Positions 30,230 through 39,823 of a DNA stretch of 64,000 nucleotides are shown here, piece by piece. The position numbers were made by a program, and so were the translations under genes. Within the stretch, counting starts at the first letter, position 1. Every line of letters begins with the position of its first letter. The DNA lies in NCBI GenBank assembly GCA_963727245.1, contig CAVSFO010000018.1, forward strand, positions 1-64,000, written 5' to 3'. Origin of the DNA: JBKQVT01 sp963727245. GTDB taxonomy: Bacteria; Planctomycetota; Planctomycetia; Pirellulales; Thermoguttaceae. The notes beneath the pieces were generated by a model that saw nothing but the letters and a program-made list of their open reading frames with translations, made no database searches and had not been told where the DNA came from.

Positions 30230-33200
30230 ATGGCTGAAACAGGGTCTTGTCGCCGACGTCCTATCCTCAGGGTTATTGCCTGCCGACATACTTCTCTGGC
30301 AGGCATGATCTGCGGCATCTTGTTGCTTTCGGGAACGACCGCAACAAATGCCGAAAACGAACAACTCGCCGTCGGAGACGCTTATGTTCGGTCGGAGGCC
30401 GGCCGAGCGCGGTGGTTGATCGGCACTCGATGCATTGAACAGGTGTTCGACTGCGCCGAGGGGCAGTTTCGCCTGGTCAGCTACAAGAACCGATGCACGG
30501 AACCGGCGGTCGAGTACGTGGAGCGAATCACCGCCTGCGCCCCATTCGCCCTGGACATCGACGCGCTGGCAAGCGGCCGGTCGCTTGCCAGCGATTTCAG
30601 CGCTTGGAAGCTGAGCAGCGTGAAGGCGAATCGGGTGAGCACGGGCGGCCGGCCGGCTGCGCAACTCGACGTCGCCCTGGTGCGCGGGACAATCCGCGCA
30701 TACTTTCACGTGTTGGCGTTTCCTGGAACGCCGATTTTGCGGCAATGGGTGGAGCTGGAAAACTCCGGCGCCCAGCCCGCCGTGCTGGCATCGCCGGCGC
30801 CGGCGTGCTGGCGGCTGCGCGGCGACCGGGCCTCGTCCTACACGCACTCCTGGATGACCGGCGGAGGCGCCGCATCCAAGCAGGGCAAATTGGAGCAGGC
30901 GGCGGTCGCGTCGCCGTACCGCCGGAAACTGGAGGGCAACGGCACGGCGGAATTGGTGCCGTGGACGGCCTTGCACCGAGCGGAGGGCCCCAAGGACGGC
31001 TGGTTCATGGCCCTGGAATACTTGGGCCGATGGTCGCTCAGCGTGGACCGCCCGGCGGCCGGCCCGCTGGCGGCGACGGCCTTCCTTCCTGAGTTGAAAT
31101 CGATCGCGCTGGGACCCGGCCAGCGGCTGGAGTTGCCCTGGGTGACATTCGGCGTCTTCCACGACGGGCTGGACGCCATGGCGGCGTCGCTTTACGACTG
31201 GCAATACGAATACCTCTGGGACTACACCAACACGGATTTCTATGCACGTTCCCGCTGCTGCGGGTTGTGGTTCTATTGCTCGCAGAACCTCCAGGAGCAG
31301 TTCACGGCCCGCCTGGCCGATCTCGACATGAACACCGCCGACGCCATGCGGACCATGGGATACGAGATGCTTTGGGACGATGCCGGCTGGTCCTCGTATC
31401 CCGGCAACGGCCTGCCGCCGAAAGACTATGGATCGGTCTTTGTACAGACCTACGAAGGCCCGGACTTTTGCCAGGCGCAACAATATCTGCAGAAGACGGC
31501 AATGCGCTGGCTCTTGTGGTTCGCGGGTCGTCCGCCGGCCGGGGTGTTGGACGGCAAGATCGGCGCCTGGGGCGATTTTGAATGGCGGACCGACAGCGTG
31601 AACTTTCCGGACCTGGCGGCCGACAAAAGTTTTCGGGCCGAAGTCAAGCGGTTCTTGGACGCCCATCCGAACAGTTCTTTCCACACGTGCAGCGGCGGCA
31701 GCACTTACGCCCACACGTTCGAGATCGGCGGCCGCTATGCGAACTTCAACATGCTGAGCGACTTGGGACGCGGTCCGTACATCAACTACTATTTTTCCTA
31801 CCTCGAACCGCCCGACCGGTGGGGCGACATCACGATTGCGATGGCGTCGATCTATGGCAAGAAAGACGGTTCCAACGCGGGGATGGGCGAGGTTATGGCC
31901 GCGCGGCGCGGCGTGCCGCCCAAGCTGGAGGATGTGCGCTACGTGAAGGAGAGCGGCCGGGGCATGTTGACCGCCGTCCCAAGCCCTTATTGGGGGCGCT
32001 TGCCGGCTGCCGATGGCGAACTGGCGCGCCGCAACATGGATTTGTACCGTTACTTTCGCCGCCAAGGCCTGGCCGGCCGCTGGAGCTATGTCTTCCATCC
32101 GACCGTCCGGGGCGATCGGGAATACTACTATTTCCAGCGCACCAGCCACGACCGCCGCAAGGCGTGCATCATCCTCACGCACCGCGCCGAGCAGCCGCTG
32201 GTCGTCTGCCCGCGCGGACTTCTGCCGGAGGCGAAGTACCTCGTCGGGTTCGACTCGACCCGAGCCACGACCGAGCGGACGGGCGCCGATCTGATGACCG
32301 CCGGCATCGCCATTGCGGACCAGAAGGCGGGCGAGCTGATCTATCTGAATTTACCCAATCGACCCGGCAGCGGGCAGGACAACATTGCGCCGCAATCGCC
32401 GGGCCGCGTGCTGGCGCGTCGTGAAACCAACATCGGCCACAGCGGCATCGGCCTTCATTGGTCGCCGGGCGTTGATAACAACTGGATCAGCTACTACGAA
32501 GTGCGGCGAGACGGGATCGTCCTCGACAAAGTCGCCATTGGAAATTACTACTTCGATCATGCCGACGGTTGGCAGCGCCTGCACGAATATGCCGTGCGAA
32601 CCGTGGATGGAGACGGCAACGCCAGCGGCTGGACCGTCGCCGAGCCGACGGCCGACGAACCCATGACGTTCGCGGCGCTGGGCGGCCATTTCAGCCAGCC
32701 GGGCCGCGAAGGCTGGAGCGAAGAGACCAGCGCGGATAATCGCCTCTTCGCGCCGATGAAGTGGGTGCCGCCGGCCCACAACCCGGCCGCCGATTTCGGC
32801 GGAACGCCCAATCAACCCGGCGGCGTCGAGGGCTACTGGGAAGGCCCCGGCGGCGCGCGCGTCGGCCGAGGCTGGCAACAGGCGTCCAAGACCGAGGGCT
32901 GCGTCCGCGCATGGACCGCGCCGAGGACAGGAGCCGTCCGCATCACGGGACGCGCCATGCGCGAGTATTATCATCGCACCCGGGGCGGTCCGCTCCGGGT
33001 CGCAATCCTGCACGGACAACGGCAGATTTGGCCCCAGCAAGGCTGGGCCGCGGTCGCCCTGGGCGATCTGATCGGAGCCACGCATGACGTCACACTGAAG
33101 GTCGCCGCCGGCGATGTCCTTCGTTTCGTGCTCGACAGGGGGACCGTCCCGGAACATGACCTGATTGCCTGGATGCCGCGGATCGTGTACGACGAAACCG

Positions 33201-34159
33201 CAGCCGTGGCGCCGGCGCCGGCTGTCGTGCGCATCCTCTGCGGGGCCAAGACGCCCTACACCGACCGTTGCGGCAACGTTTGGGCGGCCGATCGGTATTT
33301 CACCGCCGGCGAACCAATCCTGACGACCGCGAAGATCGAAGACGCCTCGCCCACGCCGGAAGATCAATGGCTCTATCAAAATGGCCGAGCGGGGAAAGAG
33401 TTTACCTATTCCATCCCCGTTCCTGCGGGTCTCTACGCAGTGCGGCTGAAGTTCGCGGAGCCGAAACATGCGTGGATGTTTGAAAGGCCCTTCAATCTAG
33501 ACATCAACGGCCAGCAAGCATTGACGGATTTTGACGTCGTGCAGGCAGCCAGAGGACCGCGACGGGCCGTCGAGCGGGCGTTCCGCAACGTCGTTCCCGA
33601 CGCCGACGGCAGAATCGTCCTGCATTTCACCACCGGCAAGAACCCGCTCAGAACCTCGGACGACCCCATGGTGCAAGCCATTGAAGTCTTGCCCGAGCAG
33701 AGGCCGGACCTTCGCATCCACGCCGGCGGCGGCGAGTTTGTCGACTGGAATGGCTCCGTGTGGACCGCCGACGCGCATTTTGCCGGCGGCACGACCATCG
33801 CGTCCACCTCGCCGGTGGTTCATGCGTCGCCGACGCTGTACGACCAGCAGTTGTATCGCGCGGCCCGGTCGGGAAAGACCTTCCGCTACACGCTTGCGGC
33901 GCCGCCGGGCCTGTACACCGTGCATCTGAAATTTGCCGAGTTGTGGCTGAAGCAAGCCGGCCAGCGACCGATGGACATCGCGATCAACGGCCGCCTGGTG
34001 CGGAAGTCCTGGGACCCGGCGGCCGCGGCGGGCTGTATCGCCATGGCGGCCGACCTCCGCGCGGATAACATTACTCCCGATGTGGAGGGGCACATCGTCA
34101 TCAGCCTTCGCGCAACAGGCGCCAACAATGCCATCCTACAGGCCATCGAGCTTCAGTAG
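30230..34159 (+). CDS. Large secreted GH36-type alpha-galactosidase-like protein with two malectin-like domains
   Basis: A 1309-residue protein with an intact frame. An N-terminal export segment ends near residue 43. A beta-sandwich region leads to a TIM barrel with LWFYCSQNLQEQF, YEMLWDDAGWSSYPG and FHTCSGGSTYAHTFE, resembling GH36/melibiase enzymes; DDAGW is a candidate catalytic block. A fibronectin-III-like stretch (GIGLHWSPGVDNNWISYYEV) follows near residue 750. Two malectin-like sugar-binding modules close the protein (VRILCGAKTPYTDRCGNVW near 1003, LRIHAGGGEFVDWNGSVW near 1162), each ending in an AIE(L/V) motif. It sits between the two duplicated six-hairpin genes and probably acts on the same polysaccharide. 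The substrate is unknown. Confidence 0.78.
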   Translation: MAETGSCRRRPILRVIACRHTSLAGMICGILLLSGTTATNAENEQLAVGDAYVRSEAGRARWLIGTRCIEQVFDCAEGQFRLVSYKNRCTEPAVEYVERITACAPFALDIDALASGRSLASDFSAWKLSSVKANRVSTGGRPAAQLDVALVRGTIRAYFHVLAFPGTPILRQWVELENSGAQPAVLASPAPACWRLRGDRASSYTHSWMTGGGAASKQGKLEQAAVASPYRRKLEGNGTAELVPWTALHRAEGPKDGWFMALEYLGRWSLSVDRPAAGPLAATAFLPELKSIALGPGQRLELPWVTFGVFHDGLDAMAASLYDWQYEYLWDYTNTDFYARSRCCGLWFYCSQNLQEQFTARLADLDMNTADAMRTMGYEMLWDDAGWSSYPGNGLPPKDYGSVFVQTYEGPDFCQAQQYLQKTAMRWLLWFAGRPPAGVLDGKIGAWGDFEWRTDSVNFPDLAADKSFRAEVKRFLDAHPNSSFHTCSGGSTYAHTFEIGGRYANFNMLSDLGRGPYINYYFSYLEPPDRWGDITIAMASIYGKKDGSNAGMGEVMAARRGVPPKLEDVRYVKESGRGMLTAVPSPYWGRLPAADGELARRNMDLYRYFRRQGLAGRWSYVFHPTVRGDREYYYFQRTSHDRRKACIILTHRAEQPLVVCPRGLLPEAKYLVGFDSTRATTERTGADLMTAGIAIADQKAGELIYLNLPNRPGSGQDNIAPQSPGRVLARRETNIGHSGIGLHWSPGVDNNWISYYEVRRDGIVLDKVAIGNYYFDHADGWQRLHEYAVRTVDGDGNASGWTVAEPTADEPMTFAALGGHFSQPGREGWSEETSADNRLFAPMKWVPPAHNPAADFGGTPNQPGGVEGYWEGPGGARVGRGWQQASKTEGCVRAWTAPRTGAVRITGRAMREYYHRTRGGPLRVAILHGQRQIWPQQGWAAVALGDLIGATHDVTLKVAAGDVLRFVLDRGTVPEHDLIAWMPRIVYDETAAVAPAPAVVRILCGAKTPYTDRCGNVWAADRYFTAGEPILTTAKIEDASPTPEDQWLYQNGRAGKEFTYSIPVPAGLYAVRLKFAEPKHAWMFERPFNLDINGQQALTDFDVVQAARGPRRAVERAFRNVVPDADGRIVLHFTTGKNPLRTSDDPMVQAIEVLPEQRPDLRIHAGGGEFVDWNGSVWTADAHFAGGTTIASTSPVVHASPTLYDQQLYRAARSGKTFRYTLAAPPGLYTVHLKFAELWLKQAGQRPMDIAINGRLVRKSWDPAAAAGCIAMAADLRADNITPDVEGHIVISLRATGANNAILQAIELQ

Positions 34160-34190
34160 TTTTTGTTGCCGAAACGATGTTGGCTGGATC

Positions 34191-34253
34191 GTCGCCTTTC
34201 GCTTCGCGAAAGCAGCGTGGTTTGGTCGCGACTTTCGCGGAGCGAAAGGCGAC
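34191..34253. repeat. GTCGCCTTTCGC inverted-repeat element
   Basis: Perfect 12-bp terminal inverted repeats (GTCGCCTTTCGC / GCGAAAGGCGAC) enclose smaller CTTTCGC..GCGAAAG hairpins. It occupies the place that the MITE-like element occupies before paralog A. Confidence 0.65.
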
Positions 34254-34289
34254 AAAAGGCTTTCCGCAGCAGACACTCAGTAGCTTCCG

Positions 34290-34318
34290 TTTCGCAAAAC
34301 GACACAAAAATTGCGGAA
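34290..34318. promoter_or_regulatory. Candidate operator before six-hairpin paralog B
   Basis: TTTCGCAA (34290-34297), 13 bases, then TTGCGGAA (34311-34318): both arms are identical to those before paralog A, although the spacer has changed at several positions. Confidence 0.5.
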
Positions 34319-34395
34319 AGGTGCCTTGCAAGCGGCCCCCCGCGGCGCTACACTCGAAGGCGCAGCCTGTTTCGGCCTTCCAAGGCCCATGTTCC

Positions 34396-34441
34396 GGGGG
34401 ACTGTCCCACTTTTCGTTCGACGAAAATGGGACGGTCCCCC
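34396..34441. repeat. GGGACTGTCCCA-TTTTCGTCGAACG palindrome, copy 1
   Basis: GGGGGACTGTCCCACTTTTC runs into the inverted half GAAAATGGGACGGTCCCCC through TTCGTTCGACGAA. A second copy is at 50196-50239, again just before a gene start. Confidence 0.7.
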
Positions 34442-34463
34442 TTGCGTCACCGAGGAATCAGTC

Positions 34464-37366
34464 ATGACGAGCAAGCTTTGCACCCCGGCGGCCGTGGCCG
34501 CCGTCCTCCTGGCGCTGGCGCGGCCGTGGCCGCGGAGACCTCGCCGCCGGCGACCACCTTCGTGCGCGGCTTTCGCGGCGATCCCAAGGTCGGCTTTCAG
34601 AGCCTCCTGGTACACGCACTTGGGCCTGACCCCGATCTTCGGCGTCCGCCAGAGGAAAGGCTGCGCCGAGATGGAGTGGAAGAGCGCCGTGGTGCCGGCG
34701 GACATCCCCGGCCAGACCGTGACCTTCGTCTGGTCCGGCGCGATGGGCGCCTGGACGTTGGGGGAAAGTTCACGATTTTCGTCAACGGGCACGCCGCGGC
34801 AGATTGCGAGATGGTGCTGGAATCGACGCGGTTTCCCTGTCCCGATAAGGACTGCCGGCTGTTGTACGACGTGCTCTACACGCTCAATAACGTGGACTCT
34901 GCCGGGCACTTCTTCCTGACGGTGCCGAAGGCGTGGGTCAAGTCCGGCCAGCCGGCGGACCTCAAGGTCAAGGCCACGGAGCGGGGCCTGGAAACATGGT
35001 TTGCACTGGTACACGCCGACGATGCCCCGCTGGCGATTCCCGATCGGAAGTGGACGGCGCTCAGCCAGGCGGGCCGGCAGCAGCCGGGCACGCCGCCGCC
35101 CTCGGGCGAGGAGGCCAGCTACGACTGGTATGTGAATCAGTACGCCGATCCCGTCCGCTGGACGCCCATCGGCCTGCCCGGCGATCCGGCCGAGGCGGCG
35201 GTCTCGTCCACCGGGGAACTCGAGCGGACCCCAAACTACGAGGGGATTCCCGGCACGTCGTACCTAATCAACTCCACGGCCTTCGGGCTCTACGAAGACG
35301 GCCATGCCGTGCCGATCGGTAAGGACGGGGCCGCGGCACGGCAGTCGCTGGAAGAGGGCTACTTGCCCATCGTCATCACCGACTGGAGCTTTGGCGACAT
35401 CGCCATCCGCCAGCGCGCCACCTCGCAGCCGCTGCGGAGCACCTCGTACGAGACGGGACTGGAGAGCACGCTGGCCTGGGTGGTCTTCGACATCACCAAC
35501 AACGGCAAGGAGCCGCGGGAGATCACTTTCTTCGCCGCCGAATCGGGCGACAAGGACCATCCCAAGCGGAACCTCAGCTATCGCGACGGCGTTGTGATGG
35601 ACGGCGGCAGTGCCCGCGCGTTGGCGCGGGTCCCGCCCGGCTTCAGCCTGGAGTTCCAGGCGGAAGTGCCGGGGAATAGGAAGCTGGACGCCAAGGTGGA
35701 CCGCAAGGACCCGAAGACCTTGCTCGTGGCGGGCGGGCTCTACAACGCGCTTTTGATGCACGGCCGCCTCGAGCCGGGCCAGACCGCCCGCGTGGTGGTG
35801 AACCAGGTCCTCGATTCCCTCGGGACGTGGTATTGGAGCGCAATTCCGCCCAAGGTGGCGGCCGAGGAATTGACCGGCCGGGGGCCGGAGCAGGCCTTCG
35901 AGCTTGCCCGCACGACCTGGAAGACGCTGGCCGCCGGGGTGACGCGGCTGACCACTCCCGACGCCGTGCTGAACCGCATCGCGCTGAAGGCGATGCTCGA
36001 CGGCTACTTCCTCACGAAGCGGTGGAATGGTCGCTGGATCGTCTTCGATTCCGTCTGCTATTGCTGCCAATGGGACGATTCGAGCACGAAGTGGTTCTAT
36101 GCCCTGGACCTGATGGGCGACCATGCCACGGCCGCCAAGCTGCTGGATACGGTGTTCTGGCGGCAAGGGAAGCGGAAACCGCTGGGAATGCACACCCGCG
36201 AGGGCTGTTTCTCCGACGTTACCAATATCGCCCACGACGGCAGCGATGCCTCCTGGAGCGTCTGCAATGGCTGGGCCCTCTGGGCCATGGCCGAGCATGC
36301 CCGGCTGGCCAACGATCCGGCCTGGCTGACCGCGCACAAACAGGCGATCCTCGACGGCTGCCAGTGGATCATCCGGGAAAGGAACTTCTCGAAGGAGAAG
36401 CCGGACAATCCCTGCCGCGGCCTGATCTACGGAAAGTTCGTCTGCGACATGCCCAACTCGGGCAATGTCAGCGGTGTGGCCTATTTCACCTATGCCGACG
36501 CCATCAGCTACCTGGGCCTGCACGACATGGCCCAATTGCTCGTCCAGTGGGGCCACCCCGAGGGCGCCGGCCTGCTGAAGGAAGCGGAACTCTACCGGCA
36601 GGACATCATCGCCGCCGTCGACCGCCTCACCGACAAGTCGAGCGATCCCTGGTACGTGCCCTGGGACCTGAGCGCGCCGAAGTTCAAGCACGAGTACCTC
36701 AACGGCGTGTGCGGCCCCATCAACCTGGCGTTCGGCGGCGTGCTCTCGCGCGACGACCCGCGCATTGCGCACGTCATTCGCTGGAACCTCGACCGTGTCC
36801 ACAACGGCCGCCTGGAAGAGTCGGCCACCGCCAACATGTTCTATAGCCAGGACCTGGCCATCGTGCTCTTGGAGCAGGGGCGCGTCGAGGATTTCCTGCG
36901 GATGTTCTATACCGTCCTCGGCTCCGACGTCACGCACCAGACGCTGACCACCTGCGAATGGCGGAACAATACGCAGCCGCACGTCCATTCCATCGCCAGC
37001 CTCATCCGCATGTTCCGCATGATGATGGTCCAGGAGCGCGACGGCGGGCTGCATCTCCTGCAAGGCACCCCGCGGCGCTGGCTGGAGGACAACCAGGAGA
37101 TCGACATTCGCGAGCTGCCCACCTGGTACGGGCCGCTTTCGCTGCACTGCGTTTCGCACGTCGGCAGCGGCAAGGTGCAACTGCGGCTCCAGGTGCCCGA
37201 GCGATTGGGCGCGGTGCCCATTCATCTGAAGCTGCGGCTGCCGGCGGGATTGCACATCAGCGGCGTCACGGTGGACGGCCAGCCGGGCGGCCGAATCGAC
37301 GGCGAGTGGATCGTGCTTTCCGGTCTGAAAGGGAGCGTGGACATTACCGCCCAGACGGGCCGATAG
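34464..37366 (+). CDS. Secreted six-hairpin (alpha/alpha-toroid) glycosidase-like protein B, frameshifted
   Basis: Repaired length about 967 residues, equal to paralog A, and closely similar along the whole protein (FLTKRWNGRWIVFDSVCY, YALDLMGDHATAAKLLD, YADAISYLGLHDMAQLL). The signal peptide starts MTSKLCTPAAVAAVLLAL. Three single-base events lie in the first 300 bases: a loss near 34516, a gain near 34600 and a loss in a GGGGG run near 34757. From 34760 on the frame is open to the stop. It has a candidate operator upstream and the same four-hairpin array downstream as paralog A, then the creatininase gene, which likely represents the older gene order. Confidence 0.65.
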
Positions 37367-37480
37367 TACGCCGCACACGCCGTGTGCGGTGCCAGTACGC
37401 CGCACACGCCGTGTGCGGTGGGATCGTCACACGGCGTGTGACGGATACTGAGAGATCGTCACACGGCGTGTGACGGATAC
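37367..37480. repeat. Array of four small hairpins after paralog B
   Basis: Same two-plus-two arrangement as at 30077, with small changes only in the spacers. It fills the space between the paralog B stop and the creatininase ribosome site. Confidence 0.8.
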
Positions 37481-37497
37481 AGCGAGAGGAGACGCCG

Positions 37498-38289
37498 ATG
37501 GAATTCGAGACGCGTTACGAGTGGCTGCGGCCGGGGCAGTTGCGCCAGCGCCGCGACCAATGCCCGTTGGTCCTCGTGCCGGTCGGGCCGTTGGAATATC
37601 ACGGCCCGCACCTGCCCTTGGGCGTCGATGCGATCAACTGCACGCGGGTGGCGCATGCCTGCTGCCGCAAGCTCCAGAAGGGCGTCGTGCTGCCCACGCT
37701 GATGATGGGCACCGAGCGGGAGCGGGGAGCGGACGTGCTGGAGGCCCTGGGGCTGCCGACGCAAAGTTACGTCGTCGGCATGGACTTTCCCAGCCGCCTG
37801 TGGAACAGCCATTACCTGCCCGAAGAAGTCTTCGCCATCCGCCTGGCAGCCGAACTCCGCATCCTCATCGGCCAGGGGTATCGATACCTCGTGATCGCCA
37901 ACGGCCACGGCGCCACCAATCACTTGCAGGTGATCGACCGGCTGTGCGTCGAATTGCGCAACACGACGCCGGCGCGGTTGACGTGGCGGCTGACGCTGCC
38001 CGAGCGGCTGCTGGCGGACGAGACGGCCGGACACGCCGACGCGACCGAGACCTCGATGACGATGTGTTACGACCCCGGCTCGGTCGACCTGGGTGCGCTG
38101 CCGCCGCCGGAAGTCCCGCTGCATTCCTGCGAATTCTCGATCGTCGACGGGGCCGGATTTACTTCCCGCTATCCGCGCGATCACGTGGTGCGAAACGACC
38201 CGCGGACCAGCACGGCCGCGGAGGGGAAGCGGCTTTTCGACGAAGCCGTCGACGAGCTGGCCGCCGCGGCCGAACAGTTGATGGCTTGA
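37498..38289 (+). CDS. Creatininase-family amidohydrolase
   Basis: A 263-residue metal-dependent hydrolase of the creatininase family. Metal-ligand blocks are PVGPLEYHGPHLPLGVDA near residue 26 and ANGHGATNH near residue 135, with the late AGHADATETSMT block. Family members hydrolyse cyclic amides; some act on keto-inositols in scyllo-inosose breakdown. GAGAGGAGACGCC before the ATG is a strong ribosome site. Its neighbours downstream are aminotransferases and an NAD-dependent sugar dehydrogenase, which makes a sugar or cyclitol substrate likelier than creatinine. The frame is intact. Confidence 0.82.
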   Translation: MEFETRYEWLRPGQLRQRRDQCPLVLVPVGPLEYHGPHLPLGVDAINCTRVAHACCRKLQKGVVLPTLMMGTERERGADVLEALGLPTQSYVVGMDFPSRLWNSHYLPEEVFAIRLAAELRILIGQGYRYLVIANGHGATNHLQVIDRLCVELRNTTPARLTWRLTLPERLLADETAGHADATETSMTMCYDPGSVDLGALPPPEVPLHSCEFSIVDGAGFTSRYPRDHVVRNDPRTSTAAEGKRLFDEAVDELAAAAEQLMA

Positions 38290-38312
38290 ATGAAGGCAGA
38301 GAACTTACATGT

Positions 38313-38411
38313 GTAGGGTGGGTCGAGCGCAGCGAGCCCCACCATTGCGTTACGCGGATTGTGGTGGGGCTCGCGACCATGCTTCGCATGGTGCCCCTCG
38401 ACCCACCCTAC
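38313..38411. mobile_element. MITE-like element with GTAGGGTGGGTCGA ends, second close copy
   Basis: The left end is GTAGGGTGGGTCGA and the right end TCGACCCACCCTAC. The interior has AGCGAGCCCCACC/GGTGGGGCTCG and ACCATGCTTCGCATGGT. It lies between the creatininase and DegT genes. Confidence 0.6.
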
Positions 38412-38441
38412 GGTCGATGCTTAGAACGGGAGAAAATACTC

Positions 38442-39641
38442 ATGCCGGGCCCTGGATCCTACTGGATCGGTGAAGAAGAGAAAAAGGAAGTCTTGGAGGT
38501 GCTCCAGAGCGGGCACCTGTCGCGCTACGGCGATCTGAGCGATCCGTGCTTCCAGCACAAGGTGCTCAGCTTTGAGGCGGAGTTCGCCGAGTATATCGGC
38601 GTCCGCCACGCCGTGGCGACCAGCTCCGGCACCAGCGCCCTGTTCATTTCCTACCACGTCAACGGGCTGAAGCCGGGCGACGAGGTGATCATTCCCAGCT
38701 ACGGTTTCGTGGCCACCTACACGGCGGCGATCTTCGCCGGACTCGTCCCCGTGCCCGCCGAGATCGACGACTCGCTGACGCTCGATCCCGCCAACGTCGA
38801 GCGACGCATTACGCCGCGCACCAAGGCGATCGTCCCCATCCACATGCTGGGCAATCCGGCCGACATGGATGCGATCCGGCAAGTGGCCGAGCGGCATGGA
38901 CTGGTCGTCATCGAGGACGGCTGCCAGGCGGCCGGCGCGATCTACAAGGGACGCAAGGTGGGAGGGTTCGGCCGCACGGCGGCCTTCTCGCTGAATATCT
39001 ACAAGACGATCACGGCCGGCGACGGCGGCATCTTCGTGACCGACGACGCCCAGGTGCGCGAGGCTGGCCTTCGCCCTCCAGGACCAGGGCTACCGTGCCG
39101 CCGGCGGCGCCACGACCACCGCAGACGGCAGCACTCTGGGGATGAATTTCCGCATGAACGAGCTGACCGGGGCAGTCGCCCGGCGCAACTCCGCAAGCTC
39201 GACCGGATCACGGCGACGCTGCGGGCGAAGAAGCAGCGGCTGAAGGAACTCATCGGTCCGTTGCACGGCTGCCGCTGGCGCCGGCTCAACGACGCCCAAG
39301 GGGAATGCGGCACCCTGTGTACGGTGATTTTCGACCGTGCCGCGCAGGCCGTCGCCGTCGCCGCGGCCCTGGGAACCACCACGGTGGCCGAGAGCGGCTG
39401 GCACGTGCTGGCGAACATGGACCACGTCAATCGGCACTTGCGGCACTTGGGCCGGCCCTGCGGTCCCGGCGCCTATCCGCAGACCGACGACCTGCTGGGC
39501 CGCTCGATCAACCTCAGCGTGGGCGTGATCGACCGGGGGCTGGGCGCTGCGTTCGGCATCAACATCAACTCCAGCGACGCCGAAATCGAGCAGGCGGCGG
39601 TGCGCTTCCGCGCGGCCTGCGGTCAGGGCACAGGATCCTAA
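38442..39641 (+). CDS. DegT/DnrJ/EryC1/StrS aminotransferase 1, two compensating frameshifts
   Basis: About 399 residues of a PLP-dependent sugar or cyclitol aminotransferase. GVRHAVATSSGTSALF near residue 49 binds the cofactor phosphate, VIEDGCQAAGA holds the Asp that meets the pyridine ring, and SLNIYKTITAGDGGIF carries the Schiff-base lysine. Between about 39063 and 39182 the frame is displaced by one gained and one lost base; the true text there is FALQDQGYRAAGGATTTADG, LGMNFRMNELTGAVARAQL. GGGAGAAAATACTC precedes the ATG. A second DegT protein follows two genes later. Confidence 0.82.
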   Translation: MPGPGSYWIGEEEKKEVLEVLQSGHLSRYGDLSDPCFQHKVLSFEAEFAEYIGVRHAVATSSGTSALFISYHVNGLKPGDEVIIPSYGFVATYTAAIFAGLVPVPAEIDDSLTLDPANVERRITPRTKAIVPIHMLGNPADMDAIRQVAERHGLVVIEDGCQAAGAIYKGRKVGGFGRTAAFSLNIYKTITAGDGGIFVTDDAQVREAGLRPPGPGLPCRRRRHDHRRRQHSGDEFPHERADRGSRPAQLRKLDRITATLRAKKQRLKELIGPLHGCRWRRLNDAQGECGTLCTVIFDRAAQAVAVAAALGTTTVAESGWHVLANMDHVNRHLRHLGRPCGPGAYPQTDDLLGRSINLSVGVIDRGLGAAFGININSSDAEIEQAAVRFRAACGQGTGS

Positions 39642-39823
39642 GGAAGAGGCCACCCCGTTGTCGCCCAGGAAACGAAAGATTAGACTTGGCAGTCGCGGAA
39701 AAGGCGTTTTGTGTTGTGATGGTGAAGACGCCCTCACCCTAACCCTCTCCCGGAGGGAGAGGGGACATGAAATCCGCAATTTGCAACGGTCCGGGTAGCC
39801 ACGGGGAAAAGGAGACGTGCAAT

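Noticed and set aside
39063..39190. Programmed frameshifting in the DegT gene
   Set aside because: No slippery heptamer with a downstream pseudoknot is seen, and similar indels affect many unrelated genes.
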